Positions 16,634 through 24,607 of a stretch of 64,000 bases of DNA are shown here, piece after piece. This DNA is from Paenibacillus albiflavus (lineage in GTDB: Bacteria > Bacillota > Bacilli > Paenibacillales > NBRC-103111), in the NCBI RefSeq assembly GCF_004344915.1, contig NZ_SKFG01000001.1, forward strand, positions 124,001 to 188,000, written 5' to 3'. Both the position numbers and the translations under genes were made by a program. Numbering within the stretch: the first letter of the stretch is position 1; each line of letters begins with the position of its first letter. The notes below the pieces were generated by a model, which saw nothing but the letters and a program-made list of their open reading frames with translations, searched no databases and was not told the origin of the DNA.

Positions 16634-16722
16634 CAAGAAGAAACGGTTTCACCGGCCATAAAGGCGGGGTCGTTTCTTAAGGTATAACTTAGAATTTATG
16701 ACACGAATGTTATAAATTCTAT
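16634..16722 (-). repeat. structured leader-like repeat, copy 1
   Basis: About 80 percent identical to 28761-28848. On the minus strand it forms two hairpins: AGAATTTAT pairs with ATAAATTCT across a 12-base loop, then AAGAAACG pairs with CGTTTCTT around a variable GC-rich inner stem. It starts 11 bases past the upstream terminator arm and ends a few bases before the ribosome binding site of the small ORF. The terminator-element-RBS layout is the same at kimA, which suggests a cis-acting RNA rather than a mobile repeat. Confidence 0.7.
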
Positions 16723-16733
16723 TATACTAATAA

Positions 16734-16757
16734 AGCCCTCCAGGATACCTAGGGGCT
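16734..16757 (-). terminator. terminator of the HAD phosphatase gene
   Basis: AGCCC and GGGCT arms with inner GG/CC pairs run into TTTATTAG on the minus strand, 66 bases past the phosphatase stop. Confidence 0.65.
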
Positions 16758-16822
16758 AAGATACAAGTACTATATACTTTACATTCGAATATTACCTTCA
16801 ATTGGTGAACTTGTCAAATTGA

Positions 16823-17572
16823 TCACAACTCATGCATTAATTGATTGATCCGATCGATTACTTGATTTTCATCATTTGCGACTTGTTCAGATGCAACTCT
16901 TAATAACTCAGTATGATTCCCAATACATATGGAATGTTTGGCATGCTGGAACATAGACACATCATTCGCATCATTTCCAAAAGCAATATATTCCTTTGGT
17001 TCCAATCCTAATTTTTGTAGTCCAGCCCATTTATGAATACCACTTGGACTCATATCTATAATATTTTCAGAACCATGCCTATAAATAACGATCGGCAGCT
17101 TCTGTAATTCACTCCATAACCGTTGTGGCTCAGAAGTATGTAAAATGACTACTTTTACGATTTCAGTTAATTCTTCCAGACGTTTATTCTGCGCTCTCTT
17201 GTCTGGGTCCAGATTTCTCCTAATCGGATGTTCTTGATCACCTGAATAAGAATAATCCCATTGGCTATCAATTAAATAATCCGCTTGAAATTCATGTATT
17301 AAACGAATAATGTTATCTTTCGTCTCTTGGTCAAAATGAACAGTAGAGATGATGCTACCTCCTGCCGCCACAAAAGAACCATTCCCCCCTACCATCGCAA
17401 ATTGCTGCATATGTGGTGGCAAGACTGGCAGGAGATCGCGAATCGGTCTTGCTGATGCAAATATTAATTCGTGTCCTTGCGTTGCCAGGACATCGAGAAC
17501 TTGAACCATATTGGTACTTAATGGTTTTCCTGCAAAACAAATGGTTCCATCCAGATCAAAAACAATTTTCAC
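16823..17572 (-). CDS. Cof-type HAD-IIB family hydrolase
   Basis: A 249-residue haloacid-dehalogenase phosphatase. Motif I is FDLDGTI at residues 4-10 (nucleophile Asp), motif II is FASARP, and motif IV is GNDANDVSMF near residue 205; the C2B-type cap lies between. Such enzymes dephosphorylate sugar phosphates, flavin precursors or cofactor phosphates, and the substrate cannot be read from sequence. It is divergent from the Crp-like gene over 83 bases, so control may be shared. Confidence 0.88.
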   Translation of the reverse strand: MKIVFDLDGTICFAGKPLSTNMVQVLDVLATQGHELIFASARPIRDLLPVLPPHMQQFAMVGGNGSFVAAGGSIISTVHFDQETKDNIIRLIHEFQADYLIDSQWDYSYSGDQEHPIRRNLDPDKRAQNKRLEELTEIVKVVILHTSEPQRLWSELQKLPIVIYRHGSENIIDMSPSGIHKWAGLQKLGLEPKEYIAFGNDANDVSMFQHAKHSICIGNHTELLRVASEQVANDENQVIDRINQLMHEL

Positions 17573-17655
17573 GTTTGGTTCCTCCCTCTTTTTTTCTTAT
17601 CATAACAATTATTTGTATAATAAAAAGGACAGATGTCCGAAATGGGGAGAAAAAT

Positions 17656-18345
17656 ATGAAAACGAAATATGATCAAAATCAGATACAGGACTATATAGCT
17701 ACCTATCAATTGGATCAAATATTCTCTCAAGCTAGTGCAATTCCCATTCAGCTTCGTACATATGAGAGAAACGAAATTGTTTTAAAGGAAGGAGATGAAC
17801 TTGATGGTATCTATTTTCAAGTCGAAGGAAGAACCAAGGTGTCTTCCAGTATAGAGACCGGTAAAGCATTGCTGCTACGGTTCTGTCATCCTTTATCTGT
17901 ATTTGGGGACGTTGAACTGATTCAGAAGGTTGTTATTCAATCCCAAGTAGAGGCAACTGAGCCCACTACTTTCTTATTCATTAATAAACGAACCGTTGAG
18001 ACAGAGCTTATGTTAGACCGTAATTTCCTATACGAACTGCTGAAGTATCTTTCCTATAAACTGCAAACCTGCACAACTGCTTCGAGAATCAATTTATTGG
18101 CATCTGTAGAGGAACGCTTTGCCAGCTACTTATTAACGACACGGTTGCAAAATGAGTTCGGCAAAGAGATTTTAACACCACATGTTCCAGAGATTGCCTC
18201 ATTGATCGGTACAACACCTCGGCATTTGAATCGGGTAATTCAAAAATTCATTACGATGAATGTGCTTAATAAAGAAAAGAAAAAGATAAGCATTCTAGAT
18301 TGGGATCGCTTGGATGAGATTTCAAATGGATTACGTTATGAATAA
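17656..18345 (+). CDS. Crp/Fnr-family transcriptional regulator (YeiL-like)
   Basis: A 229-residue regulator: a cyclic-nucleotide-type beta-barrel sensor (about residues 20-130, with VLKEGDELDGIYFQVEGRTKV), a dimer helix, and a C-terminal helix-turn-helix (PEIASLIGTTPRHLNRVIQKF, about 180-205). There is no Fnr-type cysteine cluster at the N-terminus, so oxygen sensing by an Fe-S centre is unlikely. ATG at 17656 is chosen because GGGGAG lies 8 bases before it; the open frame further upstream overlaps the divergent gene. The overall pattern recalls YeiL-like regulators. Confidence 0.87.
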   Translation: MKTKYDQNQIQDYIATYQLDQIFSQASAIPIQLRTYERNEIVLKEGDELDGIYFQVEGRTKVSSSIETGKALLLRFCHPLSVFGDVELIQKVVIQSQVEATEPTTFLFINKRTVETELMLDRNFLYELLKYLSYKLQTCTTASRINLLASVEERFASYLLTTRLQNEFGKEILTPHVPEIASLIGTTPRHLNRVIQKFITMNVLNKEKKKISILDWDRLDEISNGLRYE

Positions 18346-18356
18346 ACGGCAAAAAA

Positions 18357-18391
18357 AAGAGCAGCTCTTGTGTAGGACAAGGGCTGCTTCT
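18357..18391. terminator. bidirectional terminator
   Basis: The stem GCAGCTCTTGT with ACAAGGGCTGC is extended by AAGA/TCTT and flanked by A and T runs. It serves the convergent Crp-like and carboxyltransferase genes. Confidence 0.85.
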
Positions 18392-18395
18392 TCCC

Positions 18396-19940
18396 CTATA
18401 CGGGATATACGGGATGCTTACGTGAGCCAGACACCGTTGTATGTAAAGAATAGGCTTCAAACCGCCTGATCAGCTCCTCTCGCAGTTCCCCTGCAGGGAC
18501 TATTCCGTCAATTACCATATCAGAGGCAAGACGATATAAGTCAATATTTTTACGGTAATCTTCTTGTCTTTCGGCAATAAATTCTGCACGTTCAGACTCT
18601 GCAATCTCGGCAATCTTATTCGCATATACGGCATTTATCGCTGCTTCAGGTCCCATAACGGCAATTTGCGCTGAGGGTAAGGCAAGGCAGCAATCAGGCT
18701 CGAATGCAGGTCCAGCCATTGCATATAAACCTGCGCCATACGCTTTGCGGACAATAACCGAAATTTTGGGAACAGTAGCTTCGGATACTGCTGCGATCAT
18801 TTTGGCGCCGTGTCGAATGATTCCCGCTTGTTCGACTTTGGTGCCGACCATAAAGCCTGGGACATCGACGAGAAATAACAGCGGGATGTGAAAGGCATCG
18901 CATAAACAGATGAACTTGGCTGCCTTATCAGCAGAATCGTGAAACAAAATGCCTCCTTTGGCACGTGGCTGATTCGCGATAATTCCGATCGTCTCCCCAT
19001 CTAGACGCGCAAATCCTGTTATCAGCTCCTTGGCAAATAACTTTTTGATTTCAAAAAAAGAATCCTCATCAATCAGATGTTCAATCAATTCATACATGTC
19101 AAAAGAAGTATACTGATTGTCTGGAATAATTTCTTCAATGGTTAGCTCATCATCTTTAATCGGTAGTGAGTGATATATGGGAGGCTTATTCCTGCAATTA
19201 GAAGGTAAATAGCTGAGATAGTCCCTTGCAAGCTCAATCGCTTCAACTTCACTATAGGCAAGTACGTCCCCGCATCCAGAAATAGAGCAATGCATTTTGG
19301 CTCCTCCTAGCTCTTCAAGCGTCGCCTTTTCACCGACGACGATTTCAACGATCCTTGGAGAACCAAGATACATGGACGCATTCCCATCAACCATAATGAC
19401 AATATCGCAAAATGCTGGAATATAAGCTCCGCCTGCTGCTGAGGGTCCAAATAAGATACACACTTGTGGGATTACGCCCGAAAGCTTCACCTGATTATAG
19501 AAAATTCGCCCCGCACCTCTTCGCCCAGGATACATCTCCACCTGATCCGTAATTCGTGCTCCTGCAGAATCGACTAAGTAAAGCAGCGGTACTAGCATTT
19601 TCTCTGCTGTCTCTTGCATGCGAATCATTTTCTCAACTGTTCGTGCTCCCCAAGAGCCAGCTTTGACGGTTGAGTCATTGGCGATAACGCATACCGTTTG
19701 TCCATTTATTTTGCCGATCGCTGTTACGACGCCATCTGCTGGCAGGTCAGGATCAGTACAGTTCGCGAAAAGCGCATCTTCAAATTCACAATCTTCGTCA
19801 AATAACAATTCTAATCGATCACGAACAAATAACTTCCCTTGGTCTGAATTTTTCTCGTGATACTTGGGAGCACCGCCTTGCTCGATCTGCTCTATACGCT
19901 GCCGTAATCGATCTTCCTGCTCTTCATATCCCCTTGTCAT
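18396..19940 (-). CDS. acyl-CoA carboxylase carboxyltransferase (beta) subunit
   Basis: A 514-residue carboxyl-transferase of the propionyl/methylcrotonyl-CoA carboxylase type. The N-half has KLFVRDRLELLFD and VDSAGARITDQVEMYPGRRG, then GPSAAGGAYIPAFCD; the C-half has LVDVPGFMVGTKVEQAGIIRHGAK and AGLYAMAGPAF. It moves CO2 from biotin to an acyl-CoA. ATG at 19940, 9 bases from AAAGGGGAG, is preferred over one two codons earlier. It is last in the operon. The biotin carboxylase and biotin carrier it needs are absent from this cluster. Downstream of a dehydrogenase and hydratase-like genes it resembles leucine or terpenoid degradation sets (yng, liu or atu types). Confidence 0.9.
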   Translation of the reverse strand: MTRGYEEQEDRLRQRIEQIEQGGAPKYHEKNSDQGKLFVRDRLELLFDEDCEFEDALFANCTDPDLPADGVVTAIGKINGQTVCVIANDSTVKAGSWGARTVEKMIRMQETAEKMLVPLLYLVDSAGARITDQVEMYPGRRGAGRIFYNQVKLSGVIPQVCILFGPSAAGGAYIPAFCDIVIMVDGNASMYLGSPRIVEIVVGEKATLEELGGAKMHCSISGCGDVLAYSEVEAIELARDYLSYLPSNCRNKPPIYHSLPIKDDELTIEEIIPDNQYTSFDMYELIEHLIDEDSFFEIKKLFAKELITGFARLDGETIGIIANQPRAKGGILFHDSADKAAKFICLCDAFHIPLLFLVDVPGFMVGTKVEQAGIIRHGAKMIAAVSEATVPKISVIVRKAYGAGLYAMAGPAFEPDCCLALPSAQIAVMGPEAAINAVYANKIAEIAESERAEFIAERQEDYRKNIDLYRLASDMVIDGIVPAGELREELIRRFEAYSLHTTVSGSRKHPVYPV

Positions 19941-19946
19941 CTTCAT

Positions 19947-20729
19947 CTACTCCCCTTTAAAAATCGGGCGGCGCTGCTCCCGAAATGCTCGCAATCCTTC
20001 CAAGCGATCTTTCGTAGGTACAGTAACTTCATAGGCTATTTGCTCGATGGAAAGTCCCGTTCTGATGTCCTTTCCCCATCCATGATCAATTGCGATTTTG
20101 GACTGTGACACTGCAATTGGGGCATTCCTTGCAATTTGTTCAGCGATAGCAAGCACTTGTTCGAGTAATGTATCTGGCGGCGCAACATATTCAACAAGAC
20201 CGATGCGAAGTGCTTCCTCGGCTTCGATTCTACGCGCTGTATAGATCAGCTCTTTGGCGCGCCCCATGCCAATAAGTCGTGGCAGGCGCTGAGTTCCGCC
20301 AGCACCCGGGATAATGCCAAGCGAAGTTTCGGTTAGACCGAGCTTGGCTGTCTGCGCTGCGATCCGAAGATCGCAGGCAAGCGCTATTTCCAGCCCTCCA
20401 CCGAAAGCAGCACCATTAATGGCCGCAATTATCGGCTTCGGAAGTGATTCCAACTGGAAGATTGTATCGCGAATGAGCGCAACGGCAGCATACACTTCCG
20501 TCTCACTCATGTCCATTCGTTCCTTTAAGTCGGCTCCAGCACAGAATACCTTATCCCCTGCTCCCATAAGTATGACACAACGTACGGACAGATTTGATCG
20601 ACACTCTTCTATAGCACTCTGCAATTCAATCAGCAACTGTTTAGATAATGAATTGGCAGCTTGTGGGCGATTCAACTTCAGAATCGCAACACCCTGACTG
20701 CTAATTGAAACCTGAACGGTTTGTTCCAT
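19947..20729 (-). CDS. enoyl-CoA hydratase/isomerase family protein
   Basis: A 260-residue crotonase. The oxyanion-hole blocks CAGADLKERMDMSETEV (near residue 63) and INGAAFGGGLEIALACDLRIA (near 105) are present, with the catalytic-type Glu in ETSLGIIPGAGGTQRLPR. In this setting methylglutaconyl-CoA hydratase (LiuC/YngF-like) or the terpenoid counterpart AtuE is likely. Its stop codon abuts the carboxyltransferase gene, whose ribosome binding site it contains. Substrate is inferred from neighbours only. Confidence 0.88.
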   Translation of the reverse strand: MEQTVQVSISSQGVAILKLNRPQAANSLSKQLLIELQSAIEECRSNLSVRCVILMGAGDKVFCAGADLKERMDMSETEVYAAVALIRDTIFQLESLPKPIIAAINGAAFGGGLEIALACDLRIAAQTAKLGLTETSLGIIPGAGGTQRLPRLIGMGRAKELIYTARRIEAEEALRIGLVEYVAPPDTLLEQVLAIAEQIARNAPIAVSQSKIAIDHGWGKDIRTGLSIEQIAYEVTVPTKDRLEGLRAFREQRRPIFKGE

Positions 20730-20741
20730 AGCTAAATCCGC

Positions 20742-21881
20742 CTAACATCCAATTTGACTTGCGATCACCATTCGCTGAATCTCCGAAGTGCCTTCCCCAA
20801 TCTCGAGCAGCTTCGCATCACGGAAGAATCGCTCAACCTCGTACTCCCGCATATAGCCATATCCTCCATGCGTTTGTACGGCTTGATTGCATACATTCAT
20901 GCACATTTCCGTTGCAAACAGCTTTGCCATTGCTGCTTCTTTCTTGAATGATCTTCCCTTATCTTTGAGCCATGCCGCTTTATAGACCATGTTGCGGGCA
21001 AGCTCGATATTCATTGCCATATCCGCAAGCTTAAAGCGAATCGCTTGAAATGCCGACAAGCTTCGGCCAAATTGCTTGCGCTGCTTGGCATATTCAAGTG
21101 TTTTATCAAAAGCGCCTTGGGCAATTCCAACAGCCATCGCGCCGATTCCAATTCGTCCTCCATCAAGCGTAGCGAGAAATTGCTTATAGCCGTTGCCAAG
21201 CGTACCGAGCAAGTTATGTCTAGGCACACGAACCTGATCAAATATCAGTTCAGTTGTGTTAGATGCATGCAGTCCCATTTTTTCATAGTTGTTTATCACC
21301 GTAAATCCAGGCGAATCTGACGGTACAATAAAGGCGCTAATCCCATTCGTACCTTGGGAACGATCCGTTACTGCGGTAAGAACGATATGTCGTGCATAGC
21401 TGGCATTCGTGATAAAGCATTTAGTGCCATTAATGACCCAATCTTCACCATCTAACACGGCTGTTGTGCGCGTACCTCCCGCATCCGATCCTGCGTCAGG
21501 CTCTGTAAGTCCGAAAGCACCAAGCGATTCACCGCTGCATATTTTTGTTAAGTAGGTTTCCTTCTGCTCATGGGTTCCAAATAAATGAAGTGGTGCACCA
21601 CCCAAAGAAATGTGAGCGGAATACGTAATCCCTGTCGATGCGCAGACCCGACTTAATTCTTCAACCACTATGGCAAAACTGATTGTATCCGCCCCTCCAC
21701 CTCCATATGCTTCTGGAAAAGGCAGGCCCATCAGCCCCAGTTTGGCTAATTTATCGCAGATCTCTTTCGGGAACGTGCCTGTTCGGTCTCTGTCAATCGC
21801 ACCAGGTGCTACTTCTTCGTTCGCAAATTCATGGATTAAATTCCGAATCATCTGCTGTTCCGTTGTCAGATCAAAATGCAT
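20742..21881 (-). CDS. acyl-CoA dehydrogenase
   Basis: A 379-residue FAD-dependent dehydrogenase of short or branched acyl-CoA. Signatures: GAFGLTEPDAGSDAGGTRTTA near residue 122, INGTKCFITNASYA, QTHGGYGYMREYEVERFFRDAKLLEIGEGTSEIQR at the C-terminus, where the Glu of GEGTSE is the usual catalytic base. This is the canonical form and not the isovaleryl-CoA variant with a displaced Glu. It is third in the AtuA-like operon, 12 bases before the hydratase. Electrons would pass to ETF, which is not encoded nearby. Confidence 0.92.
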   Translation of the reverse strand: MHFDLTTEQQMIRNLIHEFANEEVAPGAIDRDRTGTFPKEICDKLAKLGLMGLPFPEAYGGGGADTISFAIVVEELSRVCASTGITYSAHISLGGAPLHLFGTHEQKETYLTKICSGESLGAFGLTEPDAGSDAGGTRTTAVLDGEDWVINGTKCFITNASYARHIVLTAVTDRSQGTNGISAFIVPSDSPGFTVINNYEKMGLHASNTTELIFDQVRVPRHNLLGTLGNGYKQFLATLDGGRIGIGAMAVGIAQGAFDKTLEYAKQRKQFGRSLSAFQAIRFKLADMAMNIELARNMVYKAAWLKDKGRSFKKEAAMAKLFATEMCMNVCNQAVQTHGGYGYMREYEVERFFRDAKLLEIGEGTSEIQRMVIASQIGC

Positions 21882-21899
21882 CGCTCCACAACCTTTCTT

Positions 21900-22241
21900 T
21901 TAAGACTTGGGGAAATTAACACTGTCTTCTATTTCGACTTCCATGCGCATTAAATTGGATGCGAAGCATTTGCCGAGATTATCCAACCTCAGCGTAGCTG
22001 AGCCTCCGCCATCCAACGCATCTTTGCACACAAAGTTCATCGCATATAAATTAGGCAAGGTATAGCGAAGCACTTCACCTTTCACTAATCCGCTAAAATG
22101 TTCTTTTACCCTCTGAGGAGTAACTTCAATAAGCAAGGTATCATACAATTGTTTATTGGGTGCGAATAGGGCGATATTCACCGTATTTCCTTTATCGCCT
22201 GAACGCGCTTGCACCAGATGGCGGAGCTGTACCTTTGTCAT
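21900..22241 (-). CDS. AtuA-like C-terminal domain protein (separate subunit)
   Basis: A 113-residue protein starting LRHLVQARSGDKGNTVNIALF, the pattern of the small ferredoxin-fold domain that ends AtuA proteins. Here it is a gene of its own, overlapping the AtuA gene by 4 bases (ATGA), so the two products are made together and probably form one complex. In proteobacterial atu clusters both parts are one chain of nearly 600 residues. Biochemical function of the domain is not established to my knowledge. Confidence 0.82.
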   Translation of the reverse strand: MTKVQLRHLVQARSGDKGNTVNIALFAPNKQLYDTLLIEVTPQRVKEHFSGLVKGEVLRYTLPNLYAMNFVCKDALDGGGSATLRLDNLGKCFASNLMRMEVEIEDSVNFPKS

Positions 22242-23608
22242 AGCTGCACCTCCGTGACTGTTACGCTAACATTTGATTCAATTACTTCGCGAGGTACAAG
22301 ACAGGACCACATCCCGAGCAATTCACGTGGTTTCATTAGGCCGAGAAAACCACCCATCGATGGTGGTCCGTTCAGCATAAGGGGTGGAAATAGTCTGCCT
22401 AACTTGGCTGCTTCCTCTTTGCTATCTGTCCGAATGGCAAGCCGCAAATATACTTCATTCAAATCTTGCGTAGGTTCTTGTGCGAGTGGTCCATGTAGAG
22501 AATTATAGCCGAGGTAGTCTGTTTGCATTTTTGCTGCCTGCAAACCACTTCGCTCAATCTGCTTGCGGATGATTCGATCCGCTGCTTGTGCCTTGGCTAA
22601 TGCATCGGGCCACGAATAACCGCATATGGCTTGCCCAAGCCAACCGTCTGCGTAACCCATAACCACTTTTAGATAATCAGGCCGTTTCGTTCCTCTAGCA
22701 CCTGTTACATGAACACGATTCGGTCCAATATTCGTCAAATTTACTTCCTTCAGATCCAATACGACATCAGGTGTTAAATAGGCAGACGGATCATGGATCT
22801 CATACAGCAATTGCTCCTTGACCGTATCTACAGATACAAGTCCCCCAGTTCCTTCTGTTTTGGTCAGCACGAATTCCCCATCTTCACGCATTTCCGCAAT
22901 AGGAAAGCCTATACGATCCAAATCCTCGATTGATCGCCAATCGCCGCTGAAGTTACCGCCTGTTGCTTGCCCCGAGCACTCCATCAAATGTCCCATAAGA
23001 ATGCCTTGCCCAAGCCGATCCCAATCATCTGGCTGCCAATTAAATTCATAGATGAGTGGAGCTAGGAAAAGTGCAGAGTCAGTCGTCCGCCCTGTTATCA
23101 CAATATCTGCTCCCTGACGCAGCGCTGCTACGATAGGCTCGGAACCCAAATAGGCGTTTGCAAACATGATTTTATCGCTTACAAGTTCAAAGCTTCTTCC
23201 ATCTTCTTGATGTGTTAAGGGTATCCCTTGCTGTCTCCAACTATCTAAGTGATCAAGCACATCATCTCCCGTAACGACCGCAACCTTCAAACCTTCTAAA
23301 CCTAGTTCCCGTGCGATTCGAATTACTTCTTGCCCCGCACCAATAGGGTTCATGCCCCCTGCATTGGTCAACAACTTAAACCCTTTCTCCTTTACATAAG
23401 GAAGCAGCTTTCGCATGGCTTGAGGAATATCTGTCGCATACCCTCTCGTTGAATCTTTTTGCCTATCCTTTTGCAATATAGCAAGCGTCAATTCCGCTAG
23501 ACTATCAAAACAAAGATACTGAATACCTCCTCTCGCCGCAGTTTCGATTGCAGGTATAAGGGTATCTCCGTAAAAACCTTGCCCTGCCCCAATACGAATT
23601 GTTCTCAT
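22238..23608 (-). CDS. acyclic terpene utilisation AtuA family protein (DUF1446)
   Basis: A 456-residue DUF1446/AtuA core. It begins IRIGAGQGFYGD and contains TNAGGMNPIGAGQEVIRIA near residue 93, GADIVITGRTTDSALFLAP near 175, MECSGQATGGNFSGD near 215 and RVHVTGARGTKRPDYLKV. AtuA is needed for citronellol and geraniol catabolism in Pseudomonas, with undefined chemistry. ATG at 23608 is chosen for GGGGG 5 bases upstream. It leads the operon, and with dehydrogenase, hydratase and carboxyltransferase genes it points to branched or terpenoid acyl-CoA breakdown. Substrate is inference. Confidence 0.88.
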   Translation of the reverse strand: MRTIRIGAGQGFYGDTLIPAIETAARGGIQYLCFDSLAELTLAILQKDRQKDSTRGYATDIPQAMRKLLPYVKEKGFKLLTNAGGMNPIGAGQEVIRIARELGLEGLKVAVVTGDDVLDHLDSWRQQGIPLTHQEDGRSFELVSDKIMFANAYLGSEPIVAALRQGADIVITGRTTDSALFLAPLIYEFNWQPDDWDRLGQGILMGHLMECSGQATGGNFSGDWRSIEDLDRIGFPIAEMREDGEFVLTKTEGTGGLVSVDTVKEQLLYEIHDPSAYLTPDVVLDLKEVNLTNIGPNRVHVTGARGTKRPDYLKVVMGYADGWLGQAICGYSWPDALAKAQAADRIIRKQIERSGLQAAKMQTDYLGYNSLHGPLAQEPTQDLNEVYLRLAIRTDSKEEAAKLGRLFPPLMLNGPPSMGGFLGLMKPRELLGMWSCLVPREVIESNVSVTVTEVQL

Positions 23609-23684
23609 TGCATCCCCCATGAATCGTTATTCGGTCATATCTGTAACAATATATGGGTTAGAAGCTTATTCTATTCGATTATAA

Positions 23685-23723
23685 AAAAAGAGCCTCCGTC
23701 CGTAAGAACGGTAGACTCTTTTT
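23685..23723 (-). terminator. pdaA terminator
   Basis: An AAAAAGAG..CT / AG..CTCTTTTT stem with an inner CCGT/ACGG part runs into a T tract on the minus strand, a few bases past the deacetylase stop. Confidence 0.8.
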
Positions 23724-23727
23724 GCTG

Positions 23728-24510
23728 CTAATAATTTCGTGAAGCCATACTATCTAAACTTTGAAAGACATACCCTTGTTCCCTAGCGGAATCAATGATT
23801 TTACCCAATGCTTCCGTATTATCTCGGGAAATCGAGTGAAGTAAGATAACAGCTCCAGGATGAAGCTGGTCTATAATTTTCTTGTACGCATAGCCGCTGC
23901 CTTTTTGGTCGTTAACATCCCAATCTTTATAAGCAATTGACCAGAATACATGCGTATACCCTAACTCCTTGCAAACACTTATCGAGCGCTCACTAAAGGT
24001 TCCTTTCGGCGGCCTCAAGTATTTCATTTCCTTTTGACTCGTTAAACTTACGACACTTTGCTTTAATTTATCCAGTTCGTCCTTTATTTTCTCGTTAGAG
24101 ATTTGAGACATATCTGGATGGGTCCAAGTATGGTTGCCCACTAAGTGTCCTTCGTTAACCATTCGCTTCACTAATTCGGATTGATCCTTAACATAATGAC
24201 CTGTAACAAAAAAGGCAGCTGGAACTTGTTTAGCCTTTAATACATCCAGTATTTTGGTTGTATATCCATTTTCATAACCGTTGTCAAACGTAAGGTACAG
24301 CTCTTTTCGGCTTGTGTCTCCTAAAAAGATCGCCTCATGCCTCTGCAAAATCTCTTTAAATCCTTCATAGTCGATGGAGGCGAGCTTTCCAGACTTGCTT
24401 TTTTGAAATCCAAAGTTGTACGGTCTGTCTAAACTCGCTGCGTTTGCTGTTAACGGAAACAAGACAAAACAAAGTGTTAGCCATACACAAAGAATTCGAG
24501 TTTTTTTCAA
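23728..24510 (-). CDS. pdaA: delta-lactam-biosynthetic polysaccharide deacetylase
   Basis: A 260-residue secreted deacetylase. The signal peptide runs to about residue 24 (LTANAAS). The NodB fold shows motif 1 as LTFDNGYENGY rather than the usual TFDDG, the PdaA signature; motif 2 as GNHTWTHP with the metal His residues; and LRPPKGTFSE as motif 3. PdaA removes the N-acetyl group from muramic acid during delta-lactam formation in spore cortex, needed for germination. B. subtilis PdaA is 263 residues. A sigma-G-like promoter precedes it, matching forespore expression. It is a single-gene unit. Confidence 0.93.
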   Translation of the reverse strand: MKKTRILCVWLTLCFVLFPLTANAASLDRPYNFGFQKSKSGKLASIDYEGFKEILQRHEAIFLGDTSRKELYLTFDNGYENGYTTKILDVLKAKQVPAAFFVTGHYVKDQSELVKRMVNEGHLVGNHTWTHPDMSQISNEKIKDELDKLKQSVVSLTSQKEMKYLRPPKGTFSERSISVCKELGYTHVFWSIAYKDWDVNDQKGSGYAYKKIIDQLHPGAVILLHSISRDNTEALGKIIDSAREQGYVFQSLDSMASRNY

Positions 24511-24550
24511 TCAACAATCATTCCATTCTCCAAATTCGGATGTTTTGGAG

Positions 24551-24580
24551 TAATATGCCGCAGTTTGAAATGCAGTATAC
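24551..24580 (-). promoter_or_regulatory. sigma-G-like promoter of pdaA
   Basis: On the minus strand GTATA (24576-24580) and CATATTA (24551-24557) are separated by 18 bases, matching the forespore sigma-G consensus G(A/T/C)AT(A/G) - 17/18 - CATNNTA. It lies about 40 bases before the pdaA start, the expected place. Confidence 0.65.
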
Positions 24581-24607
24581 ATGTATGGATATCCATTTTA
24601 TTGTCAA

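Noticed and set aside
17413-17655. Longer 310-residue version of the Crp/Fnr protein
   Set aside because: The added part overlaps the divergent HAD gene and lacks family similarity; ATG 17656 has a good ribosome binding site.
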